Source: Cryptomeria japonica (Eukaryota; Streptophyta; Pinopsida; Cupressales; Cupressaceae). Taken from it: a stretch of 64,000 nucleotides of DNA. The DNA lies in assembly GCF_030272615.1 (NCBI RefSeq), contig NC_081413.1, forward strand, positions 337,680,802 through 337,744,801, in the 5' to 3' direction. How positions within the stretch are numbered: the stretch's first letter is position 1; the number at the start of each line of letters is the position of its first letter. A model generated the notes under the pieces. That model ran no database searches, had not been told where the DNA came from, and saw nothing but the letters and a program-made list of their open reading frames with translations. This document shows positions 22,481 to 33,676 of this stretch, one piece after another. A program made the position numbers and the translations under genes.

Positions 22481-23440
22481 ATGATGAAGAAAGAAGGTTC
22501 GAAGTTTAACAAAGATAACTATAGAATTTGAAGTGACAATATGAAGATTTACATTAAGAGTCTTGGTAGTTAGTTTTGGGATCATATGGAACATAAGTAT
22601 ACTACACCTACTGGACCCCTAACTAATGATTAGAAGAAAGAACAACAAGAAAATCACCAGGCATTAGAAGCTATTATTGGTTCCCTGTCCAATTCTGAAT
22701 ATGTAGATGTTCATGGTCTTGAAACTGCATATGAAGTATGGAATAAACTTGAAGATATCTATAGCGGTGATGAGCATGTCATGATTGCTAAAGAAGAGAG
22801 TTTAAGAGGCAAGTTTGACGACATGAGAATGTCTGAAGGTGAGAACATCCAATAGTATGGTCAAAGGATCAAAGAGATAGTTGGAGAGATAAAGAGTGCA
22901 AGAGGGAAAGTGGAAGATGCCATAGTAATCAGTAAGGTACTGAGAACCCTGCTATCGGTCTATGCTATCCAAGTTCCAGCTATTCAGGAGATAAAATCCA
23001 TTGACAAGACAAAGGTAACTCTTGACTCTATTATTGGCAAACTTACTGCTTTTGAACTAAATGGCTATGATGGTAGTGTACAGAAATCAGAATCTACATT
23101 CAGAGCTTTTGTCTCTAACCCATCTGTGAGAAGATGTAGAGATACCAGCAATAGCTATGAATCTAGATCCAACAGAGATGCTAATGATGATGACAACTTA
23201 GTGGAACTTGAAGCATTGTTGGCAAAATGACTACCTAGAGGCACTAGTAAATATAGAGGTAAGCTACCTTTAAAATGTTTTGCATGCAACAAGATTGGTC
23301 ATATAGCAGCAAACTGCCCTAATGATGAAAATGATTACAAGAGAGACAAATTTAAGAAGTACAAGGGTAAAGGCAAGAGAGATTGTCTTGTAGCTATTGA
23401 CAGTGGTATTACTGATGATGAATCTGATGATGATGTTAGT
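22481..23440 (+). pseudogene. Element A gag (UBN2 type with one zinc knuckle)
   Basis: From the ATG at 22481 the frame shows the copia Gag capsid pattern: FNKDNYRI, the LGSxFWDHMEH segment, ALEAIIGSLSNSEYVDVHGL, AYEVWNKLEDIYSGDE, SLRGKFDDMRMSEGENI and a C-terminal LDSIIGKLTAFEL. Five in-frame stops interrupt it. The uninterrupted part runs 22910-23229. After the TGA at 23228-23230 the frame continues to a CCHC knuckle, CFACNKIGHIAANC (about 23276-23317), and an acidic tail. Gag would build the particle. It differs from ORF1 of elements 2 and C, which lack this capsid domain. Confidence 0.85.
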
Positions 23441-23449
23441 GAAGATATT

Positions 23450-24012
23450 GTGTTTGTAGCAATTAAGGAAGAAGTATCAAATCAGAAGGCACTAGTATCC
23501 AAAATGGATAACTCTGATGATTGGATCATTGATAGTAGTTGTTCACATCACATGACTGGTGATCGGAGAAAATTTCTTTCCCTGAAGGAATTTGATGGCA
23601 GTGTTATTAGATTTGGCAATGACTCACCCTATATGGTAAAAGGTAGGGGAGTTATTTTTCTTAATGGGAAGAGAAGTGTGATGATGTCTATTGGGTTGAA
23701 GGCCCAAAGCACAATCTGCTAAGTGTGGCACAACTTAATGGTAGAGGTTACCCACTGGAGTTTAGAAATGGTATATGCAAAATCTTTGACAACAAAGGTG
23801 AATTCATTGCAATCGGGAAACAAACCAGAGGTAATCTAATTCATCTCAATCCTAAAGTTAGCAACTGTTTGATTACAAAAATAGATGATAGTTGGCTTTG
23901 GCATAGGAGATTTTGTCATATAAATTTTGATAATATTATTAAAGTAAGAAAGTCTAAGACAGTAAGAGGTCTGCCTCAGCTAGACAAACCGGTTAATTCT
24001 CTTTGTAAATAA
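23450..24012 (+). pseudogene. Element A protease and pre-integrase segment
   Basis: The protease motif reads DWIIDSSCSHHMTGD at about 23518. The usual catalytic D-S-G is D-S-S here, which would be expected to impair activity. The SVMMSI segment leads into a frame change at about 23720. The next frame (23725-24012) holds NGRGYPLEF, the WLWHRRFCHINFDNI zinc-binding entry of integrase and RGLPQLDKP. The protease would mature Gag-Pol. Both the substituted active site and the frameshift mark it as inactive. Confidence 0.82.
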
Positions 24013-24027
24013 TGCCAACTAGGAAAG

Positions 24028-24860
24028 ATGACTTCTTCAACTTTCAAGAGAAAGTCCTTCTCAGTAGAGAACTTGTTAGATTTGGTTCATACAAACCTAT
24101 GTGGATCAATAAGAACAAGAAGAATTCAAGGTGACAGATATTTTATGATCTTCACTGATGATTGTTCAAGGATGATGTGGGTCACATTCTTGAAGGATAA
24201 GAATGAAGATTTTGGAAAATTCAAGGCATTCAAAGCCTTAGCTAAGAAAGAGAGTGGAAAAAAGATAAAATGTCTAAGAACAGATCAAGGCAGTGAATTC
24301 ACTTCTACAGGGTTCACTAAATATTGTAATGATAATGGTATCAAGTGGCTGCTTTCTGCACCAAGGACACCACAGTAGAATGTTACAGCAGAGAGGAACA
24401 ATCGATCCGTGGTTGAAGCTGCTATAACTATGTTGATACAAGGAGGTGTATCAAATTTTTTATGGAAAGAAGCTGTAAGTACAACTGTCTACACAATGAA
24501 CCGAGTTTTGGTAAAAAGAGGTAAGGATAAGACCCCATATGAGTACTAGTATGGGAGATCACCTAATGTTAGCTATTTTAAAATATTTGGTAGAAAATGT
24601 TTTATTAAAAGAGGTGAATACATAAGAAAGTTTGAAGCTAAGAGTGATGAAGGTGTATTTCTTGGCTATTCCACCAAGAGTAAGGCCTATAAATGCTTCA
24701 ACAACTAGACACAAAAAATTGTTTAGAGTGTTGATGTTCGTGTAGATGAATGTCCTAAAATTTCATAAGGAACCAGTTTTGAGAAGAAGGATGAAGATCC
24801 TTGTATTTTTCTTTTAGAACCTAAAACTGTTAAATCAGAAACCGGTAAAGCAAATCCTGA
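24028..24860 (+). pseudogene. Element A integrase
   Basis: The core reads LDLVHTNLCGSIRTRRIQGD, then IFTDDCSRMMWVTFLKD (first Asp, about 24155), CLRTDQGSEFTS (second Asp, about 24280) and, after a stop at about 24377, AERNNRSVVEAA with the catalytic Glu. The tail continues with the TVYTMNR segment and the KTPYEYxYGRSPNV region to about 24760. It would insert element DNA into chromosomes. Stops at several points make it non-functional. Confidence 0.85.
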
Positions 24861-26116
24861 TGTACTTGTTCAATCGGAAAAAAATAAATTCAGAGGAAGA
24901 TGACAATGAAGAAGTTGAACCTGAAGAGAATGAGCATGTTATTCCTAGGTATGTGAGACTGAATCACAATCTTGAATGGATAATTGGGGATAAGGATGTT
25001 GGAGTACTAACTAGAAGGAGAATAAGAGATAACTCTTGCATGATATCAACCTTTGAACCCATAAATGCTAAGGAGGCATTTGGTGATGATCATTGGGTGA
25101 AAGATATGGAGGAGGAGTTGGAACAAATTGAGAAGAACAACACTTGGACCCTGGTACTATGACCAATAAACAAGAATGTTATAGGTACTAAATGGGTATT
25201 CAAAAACAAGTTAAATGAAGATGGTGTTGTAGTTTGCAATAAGGCAAGATTAGTATGCAAAGGTTATGCACAAGAAGAAGGAGAAGACTATGGAGGAACT
25301 TTTGCACCAGTAGCAAGACCGAAAGGTGTCAGAACACTACTTGCATTTGCAGCTCATAAGAAGTTCAAAGTATACCAGATGGATGTCAAGTTTGGATTCT
25401 TGAATGGGATACTAGAAGAAGAGGTTTATATAGAGCAGCCTGATGGTTATGCATTGACAGATAAGGAAGACATGGTATGCAAACTGAATAAATCTTTGTA
25501 TGGATTAAAGTAGGCACCCAGAGCATGGTATGAATGACTTCATACTCATCTGATGAAGATAGGCTTTGCTAGAACCAATGATGACAACAATATTTATCTC
25601 AAGTCTAAAGGAGATGATATACTAGTCAGTGAAGTATTTATAGATGACATTATATATGCAGGAAATATTTATGACCGGAAGAGTACTACCGGTGGAGCAT
25701 TCTTTCTAGGAGGAAGGATAGTCTCATGGAGTCGTAAAAAGCAAAGTTGCATTTCACAATCTACTGCTGAAGCTAAATATGTAGTAGATTATATGAATTG
25801 CACACAAGCTATGTGGATGAGACACATTTTGGAAGGTTTGAAGATGCAAATCTCAAAACCTATAAATATTTTGTGTGATAATACAAGTGCAATAAACATT
25901 TCTAAAAATCTTGTTTTGCATGCAAGGACTAAGCACACTGAATTGAATTATAACTTCTTGAGGGAAAAAGTTCAAAGTAAATATGTTATCCTGGAGCATG
26001 TTTCTACCAAGGAGCAGCTTGTAGATATCTTTACCAAACCTCTGCTTAAGACCACTTTTGAGTATCTTAGAAGTCAATTGGGGGTTGTCCCTCTTCATGA
26101 AGTTAGTTTAACATGA
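24861..26116 (+). pseudogene. Element A RT and RNase H with internal deletion
   Basis: The linker (24861-25060) leads into [91 protein letters not shown] and a SLYGLK motif. Three stops interrupt it. The last frame (25553-26116, 187 codons) is open and passes from the catalytic FIDDIIYAGN directly into DRKSTTGGAFFLGG of RNase H. Compared with element 1, roughly 165-170 codons of RT thumb, connection and early RNase H are missing. The remaining RNase H (STAEAKYV, CDNTSAINISKN, ARTKHTELNYNFLRE, VDIFTKPLL) is well preserved. The enzyme cannot work as it stands. Confidence 0.85.
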
Positions 26117-26560
26117 TACTAATTGCATCAGTCCCTAAATTACTTGTAGAATCTTATATGGATTGATGAAGGAGTGGATGTATTCCACAGGGGGAGCATC
26201 AAGTTGCAGAATGATGTTGATGCACAGTGAGAGTAGAATTACATGTTTTACTTTCACTTTGGCAGTGCTATCAAAGGGGGAGAAGAATTATGTGATTGAG
26301 GAGAACAATAATGTGTCTGACAAGGTGAATACTTGGTAATGTAAACCAAGATTCCTATTCACCAGTGGCAAGCTGAAGACACACAAAGAAAGGTGAATAC
26401 TTGGTAATGTAAACCAGGATTCCTATTCACCAGTGGTAGGCTGAAGACACACAAAGAAAGGTGAATACTTGGTAATGTAAACTAGGATTCCTATTCACCA
26501 ATCTCAGCAGCAATCAGATGCATTGATATTTGTATTGCCATCAATGCCAAAGGGGGATAT
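26117..26560 (+). promoter_or_regulatory. Element A 3' non-coding region with polypurine motifs
   Basis: Purine motifs at about 26188 (CACAGGGGGAGC), 26273 (TCAAAGGGGGAG) and 26548 (CCAAAGGGGGATAT, next to the LTR). A 68-bp tandem repeat lies between the last two. No coding sequence is seen. Confidence 0.8.
26322..26500 (+). repeat. 68-bp tandem repeat upstream of element A PPT
   Basis: Units begin AAGGTGAATACTTGGTAATG at 26322, 26390 and 26458, giving a period of 68 bp and about 2.6 copies. The units are almost identical; the few differences include CCAAGATT/CCAGGATT and GGCAAGC/GGTAGGC. Confidence 0.92.
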
Positions 26561-28005
26561 TGTTGGCATTTTGAGTTTATTTGCATTTTGCATAGAGATT
26601 GCATTAATGATATGTTGTCATTGATATCAATTGAACCGATAAATGGTATTCATGTTATTGCTGATATTGTTGTTTTTGATATTGGCTAGTAACCGGTAAG
26701 AAGAGAGTTGTAGAAGATGTTGTAACTGGTATGTAAAGTTTGTGAGTTGAATCGATGAATCGGTGTAAAGGGTCAAACCTTTCTATGTAATATAACCAGT
26801 AAACCCTATCATTTGTTAAACCCTAACTGATTGAGTTTGTTGGTTTATTATCTAATGAGCGGTAATGATGGAGACACGTGTGATCATTGTATGAAGATAA
26901 ATTCAAATTGGTTTGGCACGTTTCCTTATTGTCTAGGGAAGAAACAAAGTGGATTGCATTTAATGCACATTGTGTAATGAGTTACAAAGTCCAATGGAGT
27001 GGTGATCATGGAGCGGTTGGAATTGCCTTGAAGAATGTGAAGAGATTGTCATAATTTCTAACGATCAAGATTGAACTGACGTGTTTGTAATCTCAATGAT
27101 GAGAATTAGGTTTTTGTTGTGTTACCGACCTAATTGATTTGTATTTAAGATCGATGAAGCTGTTTGTAAAGGTTGTTGGTAAGATTGGTAGAAAACCTAT
27201 TGAGTGTGTGGTTTCCTAACCAGTGAATAGATCTACACTTTGAGTGAAGGTGAGATTGAAGCTTAGAAGGATATGATCAAGAAAATGTAGTGCTACTCAG
27301 ACAGATCAAGAAAAACTTGTTGTTTTCTAACAATTACAGTAGAAGTAAAATCCCTTAACCGGGTAAGCTCTAACAAGCTTGGTTACTCGTTAAATCCTCT
27401 AACAAGGTGGTCCATTATCTTGGATTCTTAAATTCTCTAGCGAGGTTACTCCTAATAGGGTATTGTGCTTCTAACAAGGCATATTTGTAAATCCCTTAAC
27501 CAGGTGATTCCTAACCGGAGTTAGTTCTTAACAAGACTTATTGTAAAGCTCTAACAGGCTTTGGCTCCTAACAGGGCAAAATTTGAAAGAGTTCATATAG
27601 CTATCCTTATGAGTCCCATCTAATTGTGGTTTTTACCTATTTGGATTTTCCACGTATAAACATTTGTGTCAAGTGGTGAATGATTTTGTAGTTGTGATCT
27701 TATTTGTTGATTTGGTTAACTTCTGATAAGGCATGTTAAGTAGAAGCATTGAGAGATGAGTATGTTGATTTAAGATTAAGGATTGTTGACGTTTACAAGA
27801 TTGAAGGTGTTTTCTATTAAAAGTTGTCATAATAGTTAAACTGGTTAATGTCAAGTATTCTTAAGAATATTGATCTTGACTAAGATATTTTTACTTTATT
27901 TGACTGAGTTTGAGCTTAGAAACTTTGTATCAGTTTTTCAATATACTGATTCACCCCCCCCCTCTTTGTATTCTACCAAATAATTATTCTTTCATCATAC
28001 CATCA
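26561..28005 (+). repeat. Element A 3' LTR
   Basis: 1,445 bp, TGTTGGCATTTTGAG to CATACCATCA, homologous throughout to 20980-22409 with scattered, mostly transition, differences. Confidence 0.92.
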
Positions 28006-29230
28006 TATCCCACCCGTCAAACCCACATATGCACAATCAGCCAGGAGCGCACTACAGCTGCAGGACCTACCTCAGCCTACTGTATGAGATGTACAAGATA
28101 GTCCTAAGGGTAGTGAAAATGATGACATCATGCCACAACTAGACATAAATTATGTCAGAGTCACGCTAGGTTTTGTACGCTAGTGCGACAGAGTAGGTTT
28201 GACATTGATCTTCTCACTAGGTGTAGGAGGAGGAGATGTTAGAGCTCTAGGGGGTGACAGTGACAACCAGGCCTCCTCGAGCGATGATGGTGAGAGCCTG
28301 GGATGGAGACAGTGGGTGGGGAGCTCGAGCCTAGACATACCCATTCTTGTCACCAAGTGGCTCCCACCATTACTAGTTGCACTACCTTTTGCACCACCAA
28401 CGTGACCGACAACAACAACAATGACTATGGAGAAATTCACTAGTAGGGTGCCTCCATGAGATCTAGACTGGCAAAGGGGTGATCTTGGTATGTGCTTTGA
28501 TTTCAGTTGATGTACTTTAGTTTTTATTTTCACATATATTTACACAGTTGTATAGATATATATATTTTTTATAATATGGATACTGATATAGAAATGCTTT
28601 GTTTTTGCAAAGGGCATCATCGAGTGGCTGTTTATCTACCAAGTGCTCATAGAGATTGTTCCTAATGTATAGACCCGGGGTCCTGTGCTGGACACCTATC
28701 GACCCCTCCAAATGGCTAGGAGACATACTCAACTATTCAATCCTGTAACATAGCTACATATGAGGAGGGCCAAGTGGAGATGGTGTAGGGAGAAACACAG
28801 CTAGCCACCATGACGAGGTAACCTAGTTAGAGGTTCATGTTGCCTTCAGAGAGACCAGGAGGTGATGCAAGTCAAGAGTGTTGAGAGGTAACGTGATGCT
28901 CTCTAGAGCCAATTCTATGACCTTTGTCGATAGGTAGATACTACCCAATAAGGTGCCACAGGTCACTTGGACCATCCCTAAGTATGTCAGTTGATGGCCA
29001 ACCTGGAGGCATCACGTCAACAAGAGATGGTTGTACGGGAGGAGATGATGACACAATGAGAGACCATAGAAGAGCTATGAGGGGAGCTAAGGGGCATGCG
29101 ATCACGAAGCACCACTATAGAAGGATCACAGTTCACCTCAATGAGATAGCCCCCTCATTGAGGTCAGGATCCTGCAGTGCCAGCGACCTCAGGGACCTGC
29201 TCACTAGAGGGGCCATGGGACATTTTTTAT
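28006..29230 (+). pseudogene. Distal part of the antisense PMD-type pseudogene in G1
   Basis: This sequence continues from 20979 once element A and one copy of its TSD are removed. It is richer in G+C than the surroundings and holds broken plus-strand frames. One is an acidic/Gly-rich stretch at 28199-28405. A later segment (about 28680-29110) reads as charged, helix-prone sequence (for example NLEASRQQEMVVREEMM). A possible intron runs from about 28480 (GTATGTGC) to about 28613 (TTTTGCAAAG). I cannot match it confidently to a named domain. The call rests on continuity with the PMD part and on its position. Confidence 0.4.
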
Positions 29231-29601
29231 CTACTCTATGTACAACATTCTTTTGATGTATATACACAGATGTATTTATATATTTCAGAGAAACATATGA
29301 CAACATCACATTTTTTTGTAGTGATGTGATACATGTAAATTAATTTGACATCATACATTACACACATACACACATATATGAGATTTGCCATTTTTGATCT
29401 TGCCTTGTGTTATCATCAATGGATGTTCTTGCTATTTTATATGTTCATTTATATGCTCTATGATGGATGATTTAGATTAGTTGTAGATCATGATTTATAT
29501 GATGTTATGTACACATGCATGATTAAACCTTATAATGATCTTTGTATTGATAGAACACATTCTCATGTACACAGACACATGTGGATGTAAAAATTCATAG
29601 T
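29231..29601. other. Non-coding G1 segment beside element C
   Basis: AT-rich, with several short ACAC/TATA-type runs. I see no coding or regulatory signal in it. The target duplication of element C, CACTC, follows at 29602-29606. Confidence 0.5.
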
Positions 29602-29606
29602 CACTC

Positions 29607-30416
29607 TATTGGAAACCAATAACACTGAGAGGGGGGGTGAATCAGTGTTATACCAAAATAGTAAATTTTAGCCTTATTAAAACATGCATACACCAACCGA
29701 TATACCAGTACATACAAAATTGAAAGAAGTAAACAAACCAATAAGCTAATTACATAAATGAGAAACATAACACATAGATTTATACGTCAAAAACCTCAAA
29801 GAGGAAAAACAATGGTGAGATTTGTGGCCCACAATATCAATCCACCGGCCATACGAAGAGATATTACAAAATATGAGGGGCCTGCACTTGCAGGAAGGCT
29901 TACAGCCTAGAGCACATTGCTCAATCACAATAGGAGCCTCACCGACTACATACAATTGCAGACTACAATCCGGAGAAGTGATAACTGCTAAGATAGCATC
30001 TACTATGCTAGAATATAGTTATGGTTTAAGCTCTGTATGTTCTGGTCTGAATTCCTAAACCTTTTACCAGAATAACCCTTACAATAATTTCCTCACATAC
30101 ATGATCTCTCTGAATTATATTACATTTGCATATCCATAATCCCCTATATCATATTTATCATGTATATCAAAATGATCTATCAAATTGACTTATGTATCCT
30201 ATAAAAATTTTACATGCCTTATGTCGGCTTACAAAGATATATACAAGTATCAAACTATATGTCAACCAGATAACATAAATGCATAAACATTAAAACAAAT
30301 TGTCGATGCCAGATCCAAGGTATGTCGGCCTCCAATACTGATAACCTTTACTAAACCATGTCGGCCTGCATTGCCAGTGATAAAAAAAATCCTTCTATCC
30401 TACCAGTGTGGGTGTT
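29607..30416 (-). repeat. Element C 3' LTR, left arm
   Basis: Matches 39658-40465 of the 5' LTR. On the plus strand it starts TATTGGAAACC, where the expected TG is TA. It carries the reversed C-tract GAGAGGGGGGGTGAATCAG at about 29626. It is split by S at 30417. Confidence 0.88.
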
Positions 30417-33292
30417 TGTGAGGCCTCACCTCGACTCAGTCTGACATTCAGTGGATTTTATATTTAGACTATTATGGATACTTTATTTTGATGCATTTTG
30501 AGACTTAGAACTTATATGATTTTAGGATTTGGATAACATTTCTATGTTTTGATGATTTACTTATATGCTTTATGATATAGAACACTACATGATTGTTAGA
30601 TAGGATGATATTGCAATGATAGATGTTGTTATTAAATTTGCAGGACTTTACTATGATAATAGAACTATGATGTATGGTTAAGTTTATGTGAATTGGGATG
30701 AAATTGCTTATGTGAAATTGCTTGATAAAAGATGTATTTAATCTGTGCAGATGAAAATTGTATGCAAGTGATGATGTGTATTGTTATTCCTTTGAATTAT
30801 ATTATATGTGGATATTTGAAAGTACTAATGTGTAAATTGAGATGCGCAAGAAATTTACCATGTGACCATGGAAAATTACGGAGAACCAAACCTAGACTTA
30901 TGTGTGTTCATAAGCCAGGGGTTGTCTATTTGGAGAGACAACACCCCGTTTGTGTTGTATTTTTATTCGTAACAGTATATGCTGCATGAGTGTTAAATGT
31001 TATTTAAATTTAATGTGTAAAAACCACAAGAGACGATTTCATGTTTTAATTTGTAAAAGTGTTTTATTTGTGTCACTTGACACATGTGTGGATTTAAATT
31101 TAAATGTTTTATTTTTGTCTCTTGGTGGGAAAGTGTTTAACTATAGTTTTTTTTCTTAAATAATATAATGTGTTGTCATAAATACCTTGGGAAAGAAATC
31201 TTTGGAGTGGTGAACATATGTTTGACCCGAAAATAAACTTCAGAGGGGTTTAAAATGGGTTAAATGAACACCTAGGGGTAGTTTAATAGGGTTTCCTAAA
31301 GCCCATAAGGTATACCTAGGGGTTAGGGGTAATTTTAGGCAAGTTTCTACTTTTAAGTGACCTTTTTGACGCTTTAAAAATTGGCTTTTTTGAGTTGTGC
31401 GAAAATTGAAAATTAGAAGTTTAAATCTAATTGAGATTTTTCCTATTCGAATGGGAGTCTTTTTCCCATTCTGCTTTACTTTTTTTTTGGTTTTTAGAAA
31501 CTTGTGAGAACTCAGAGAATGAGCTTCTTAAGCAAGAATTGGAGAATTTGAGGGTAATCACCCACTCTCCATTTTTGGAGACAAGAGAATTTTTGAAAAG
31601 AAAAAGAATAGTTTGGAATAAAAAAAAATTGACTAAGGGTAGAAGAAGAAGATCCGTGGATTGGGCAGCTCTTCCTCAAATATTATACTACCATTGGGCA
31701 GATTAAGGTTGGTTTGATTATTCTTTAAAATGTCTATTTTCTTGCATGTGTTTGAGAGTATGATTGGTGTAAGAAATCTGTGTTCTTGAATGTCTTGTTT
31801 TAGAATTTCATTTGGAATTTTTGCATTATGCTTTGTTGTGTTTTGGGAGTTTTCTCAAGACCTCTTACTCTTGGGAGAGAGGAGGATCTTGTGGGTGGTA
31901 GTAGTGACAACCCTCGAGTGAGAGACTCTCGTTTGAGAGTGATCACAAGGGATCTTTGTGTGACCCTTGTTGCATGGCCTGTTTGTGCAATGGGGGTCAT
32001 AAGGAGGGATATAAGGCTAGAATGCCTTTGGGGGGCATTAGGAATAAGGGGTTGAAATTCTTGATGTATTTATTGTGCCATGAGGTGGCTTCTGGTTTTC
32101 CATACTTGCAATTCTCCTCAGGGCATTGGTCCACTACCACCCTTAAAAAGGTCATCGCCAAAGTGTGGTGTTGTGTAGCCAAGTTGGGAGTGTGTCTGAA
32201 TATCTGTGTGTGTATTTTTGTCTTCTATGTGTTTGCATGTTTGTTACCCGTCTAGGGCTTGGTTCTTCGAGCTCGGGGGTGGCTACCAGTTAGCCTAGGC
32301 TGGGAGGTGAGCACTCCGTGGTCATATTTGTGATTTATTATGTAGGAAAGACAAGAGGAAAGGATAGGACAAGTGAAAAGTTGCAGAAGATTATTGTTGA
32401 ATAAATCTAAATTTATTTGCAGTTATTAGTTTTAAATTTGATAGGAGAAACATACCCTCATCCGTTGGAATGAGAGGCAAGTTGTAATTTTGAAAATAGA
32501 CTTGAGATTTGTTATTGTAGTTAAATAAAGAAACATCCTATAAATTTTGCAGAATATCTTAGAGTTGTAAAAAGCTTGTTTTATCTCTATTCCTATTTTT
32601 TTTTTAAAAAAAGCTACTTTTGATTTGCATGCAATAGTCATTTTAATATGAAAATTAGTTTTATTTGATTCAGTATTTTCTCTTATCTGTGAATTTTCCT
32701 ACATTCTACTTGCAGAAAAATATGAGAAGGATTTATTGTTAGCATCTAAATGAGTGTATGCATGTTGCTTTAAAGATGTATATTGCAGTTTAAACTTCCT
32801 ATTGTAAGATTTAAGTTTTTGGATCCTAGAAAATAATAGTTGCAAGAATGAAATTTCATAATTAATTGTAGGAATAAAATCTAAAGCATTTTCTCTTTTC
32901 TAATCCCTTATCTTTAGTTTAATAAACTTTAGATTGTTAAGTTGCTATTACATTTATTGATATCTGAAGATTTACCAAGCTACAGAAATAGGAGTCAAAA
33001 GCTCAAAGATAGATGTTTTATTTTAAATCTGTCGTTATTTTAATGCAGGAAATAAATCTATAGCTATTTACTTTGTTGTGTTCTTTTTATATTTGTTTAC
33101 CTCAGACTTTAGCAAAATCATATTTATGCCTTTGATAATAAACAGTAAAAAAAAATAAAAAATTAGAGTGTTAAAAATATATATATATTCCATCTAAATC
33201 TTATATTCACAAAGCAAATGGACAAAAAAAAACATTATACTCCTCTGTCATAGAAAATATAAATAAACTTCTATGAATGTTTTTAAATATTC

Positions 33293-33334
33293 ATAATAAC
33301 AAATATATATAAATATATATATATATTTATATAT

Positions 33335-33426
<92 letters not shown>

Positions 33427-33445
33427 TTATATATATAATATATTT
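33293..33445. repeat. (TA)n microsatellite with TAAATA interruptions
   Basis: Almost pure alternating A and T with periodic TAAATATA or TTTATATA units, ending in a T-run. It lies inside solo LTR S, 75 bp before the hairpin array. Confidence 0.95.
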
Positions 33446-33520
33446 ATATTTTTTTTTTTTTTAAATTTTTAAAACAAAAAAGAAAATGTTTAAACGGAGG
33501 GTTCGGCCGGGGGCCGAGCT

Positions 33521-33676
33521 CACTGTGCATGGCACAGTGGCCGGCGGCCAAGTCCACTGTGTATTGCACAGTGGCCGACGGGCCGAGCTCACTGTGCACT
33601 GCATAGTGGCCGATAGCCATGCTCACTGTGTGATACACAGTGGCCGGCGGCCGAGCCCACTGTGCCTTGCACAGTG
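33521..33676. repeat. Five tandem 34-35 bp units, each an inverted repeat
   Basis: CACTGTG-5 nt-CACAGTG occurs at 33521, 33555, 33590, 33624 and 33658. Arms are invariant except for one base in the third unit (CATAGTG). The 5-nt loops all differ (CATGG, TATTG, CACTG, TGATA, CCTTG). Units are joined by a G+C-rich spacer of GCCGGCGGCC type. The region stands out from the AT-rich rest of S. Frames through it (for example 33486-33809) are repetitive and not credible genes. Confidence 0.93.

Larger units (their letters stand above)
20980..28005 (+). mobile_element. Ty1/copia element A (two LTRs, decayed gag-pol)
   Basis: A 7.0-kb element with 5' LTR 20980-22409, PBS 22412, gag, protease, integrase, a deleted RT/RNase H, PPT, and 3' LTR 26561-28005. 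Flanking 5-mers are TATCT (20975-20979) and TATCC (28006-28010), a duplication with one mismatch. It sits inside the PMD pseudogene of G1. The multiple polypurine motifs before the 3' LTR recall Sirevirus-type copia elements, although Gag is of the ordinary UBN2 type. Confidence 0.9.

Noticed and set aside
28180-28533. 117-codon minus-strand frame, Ser/Leu/Pro-rich
   Set aside because: Overlaps the plus-strand PMD-type pseudogene in a G+C-richer patch; no domain. Kept as a shadow frame.
20031-29230. PMD sequence as a host gene interrupted by retrotransposons
   Set aside because: The flanking PPT and LTR on the left and the G1 integrase on the right place it inside G1; a host-gene origin before capture remains possible.
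33521-33676. Possible CRISPR-like array
   Set aside because: Units are too short, the variable parts are only 5-nt hairpin loops, and the sequence is a plant LTR; this is a tandem inverted repeat.
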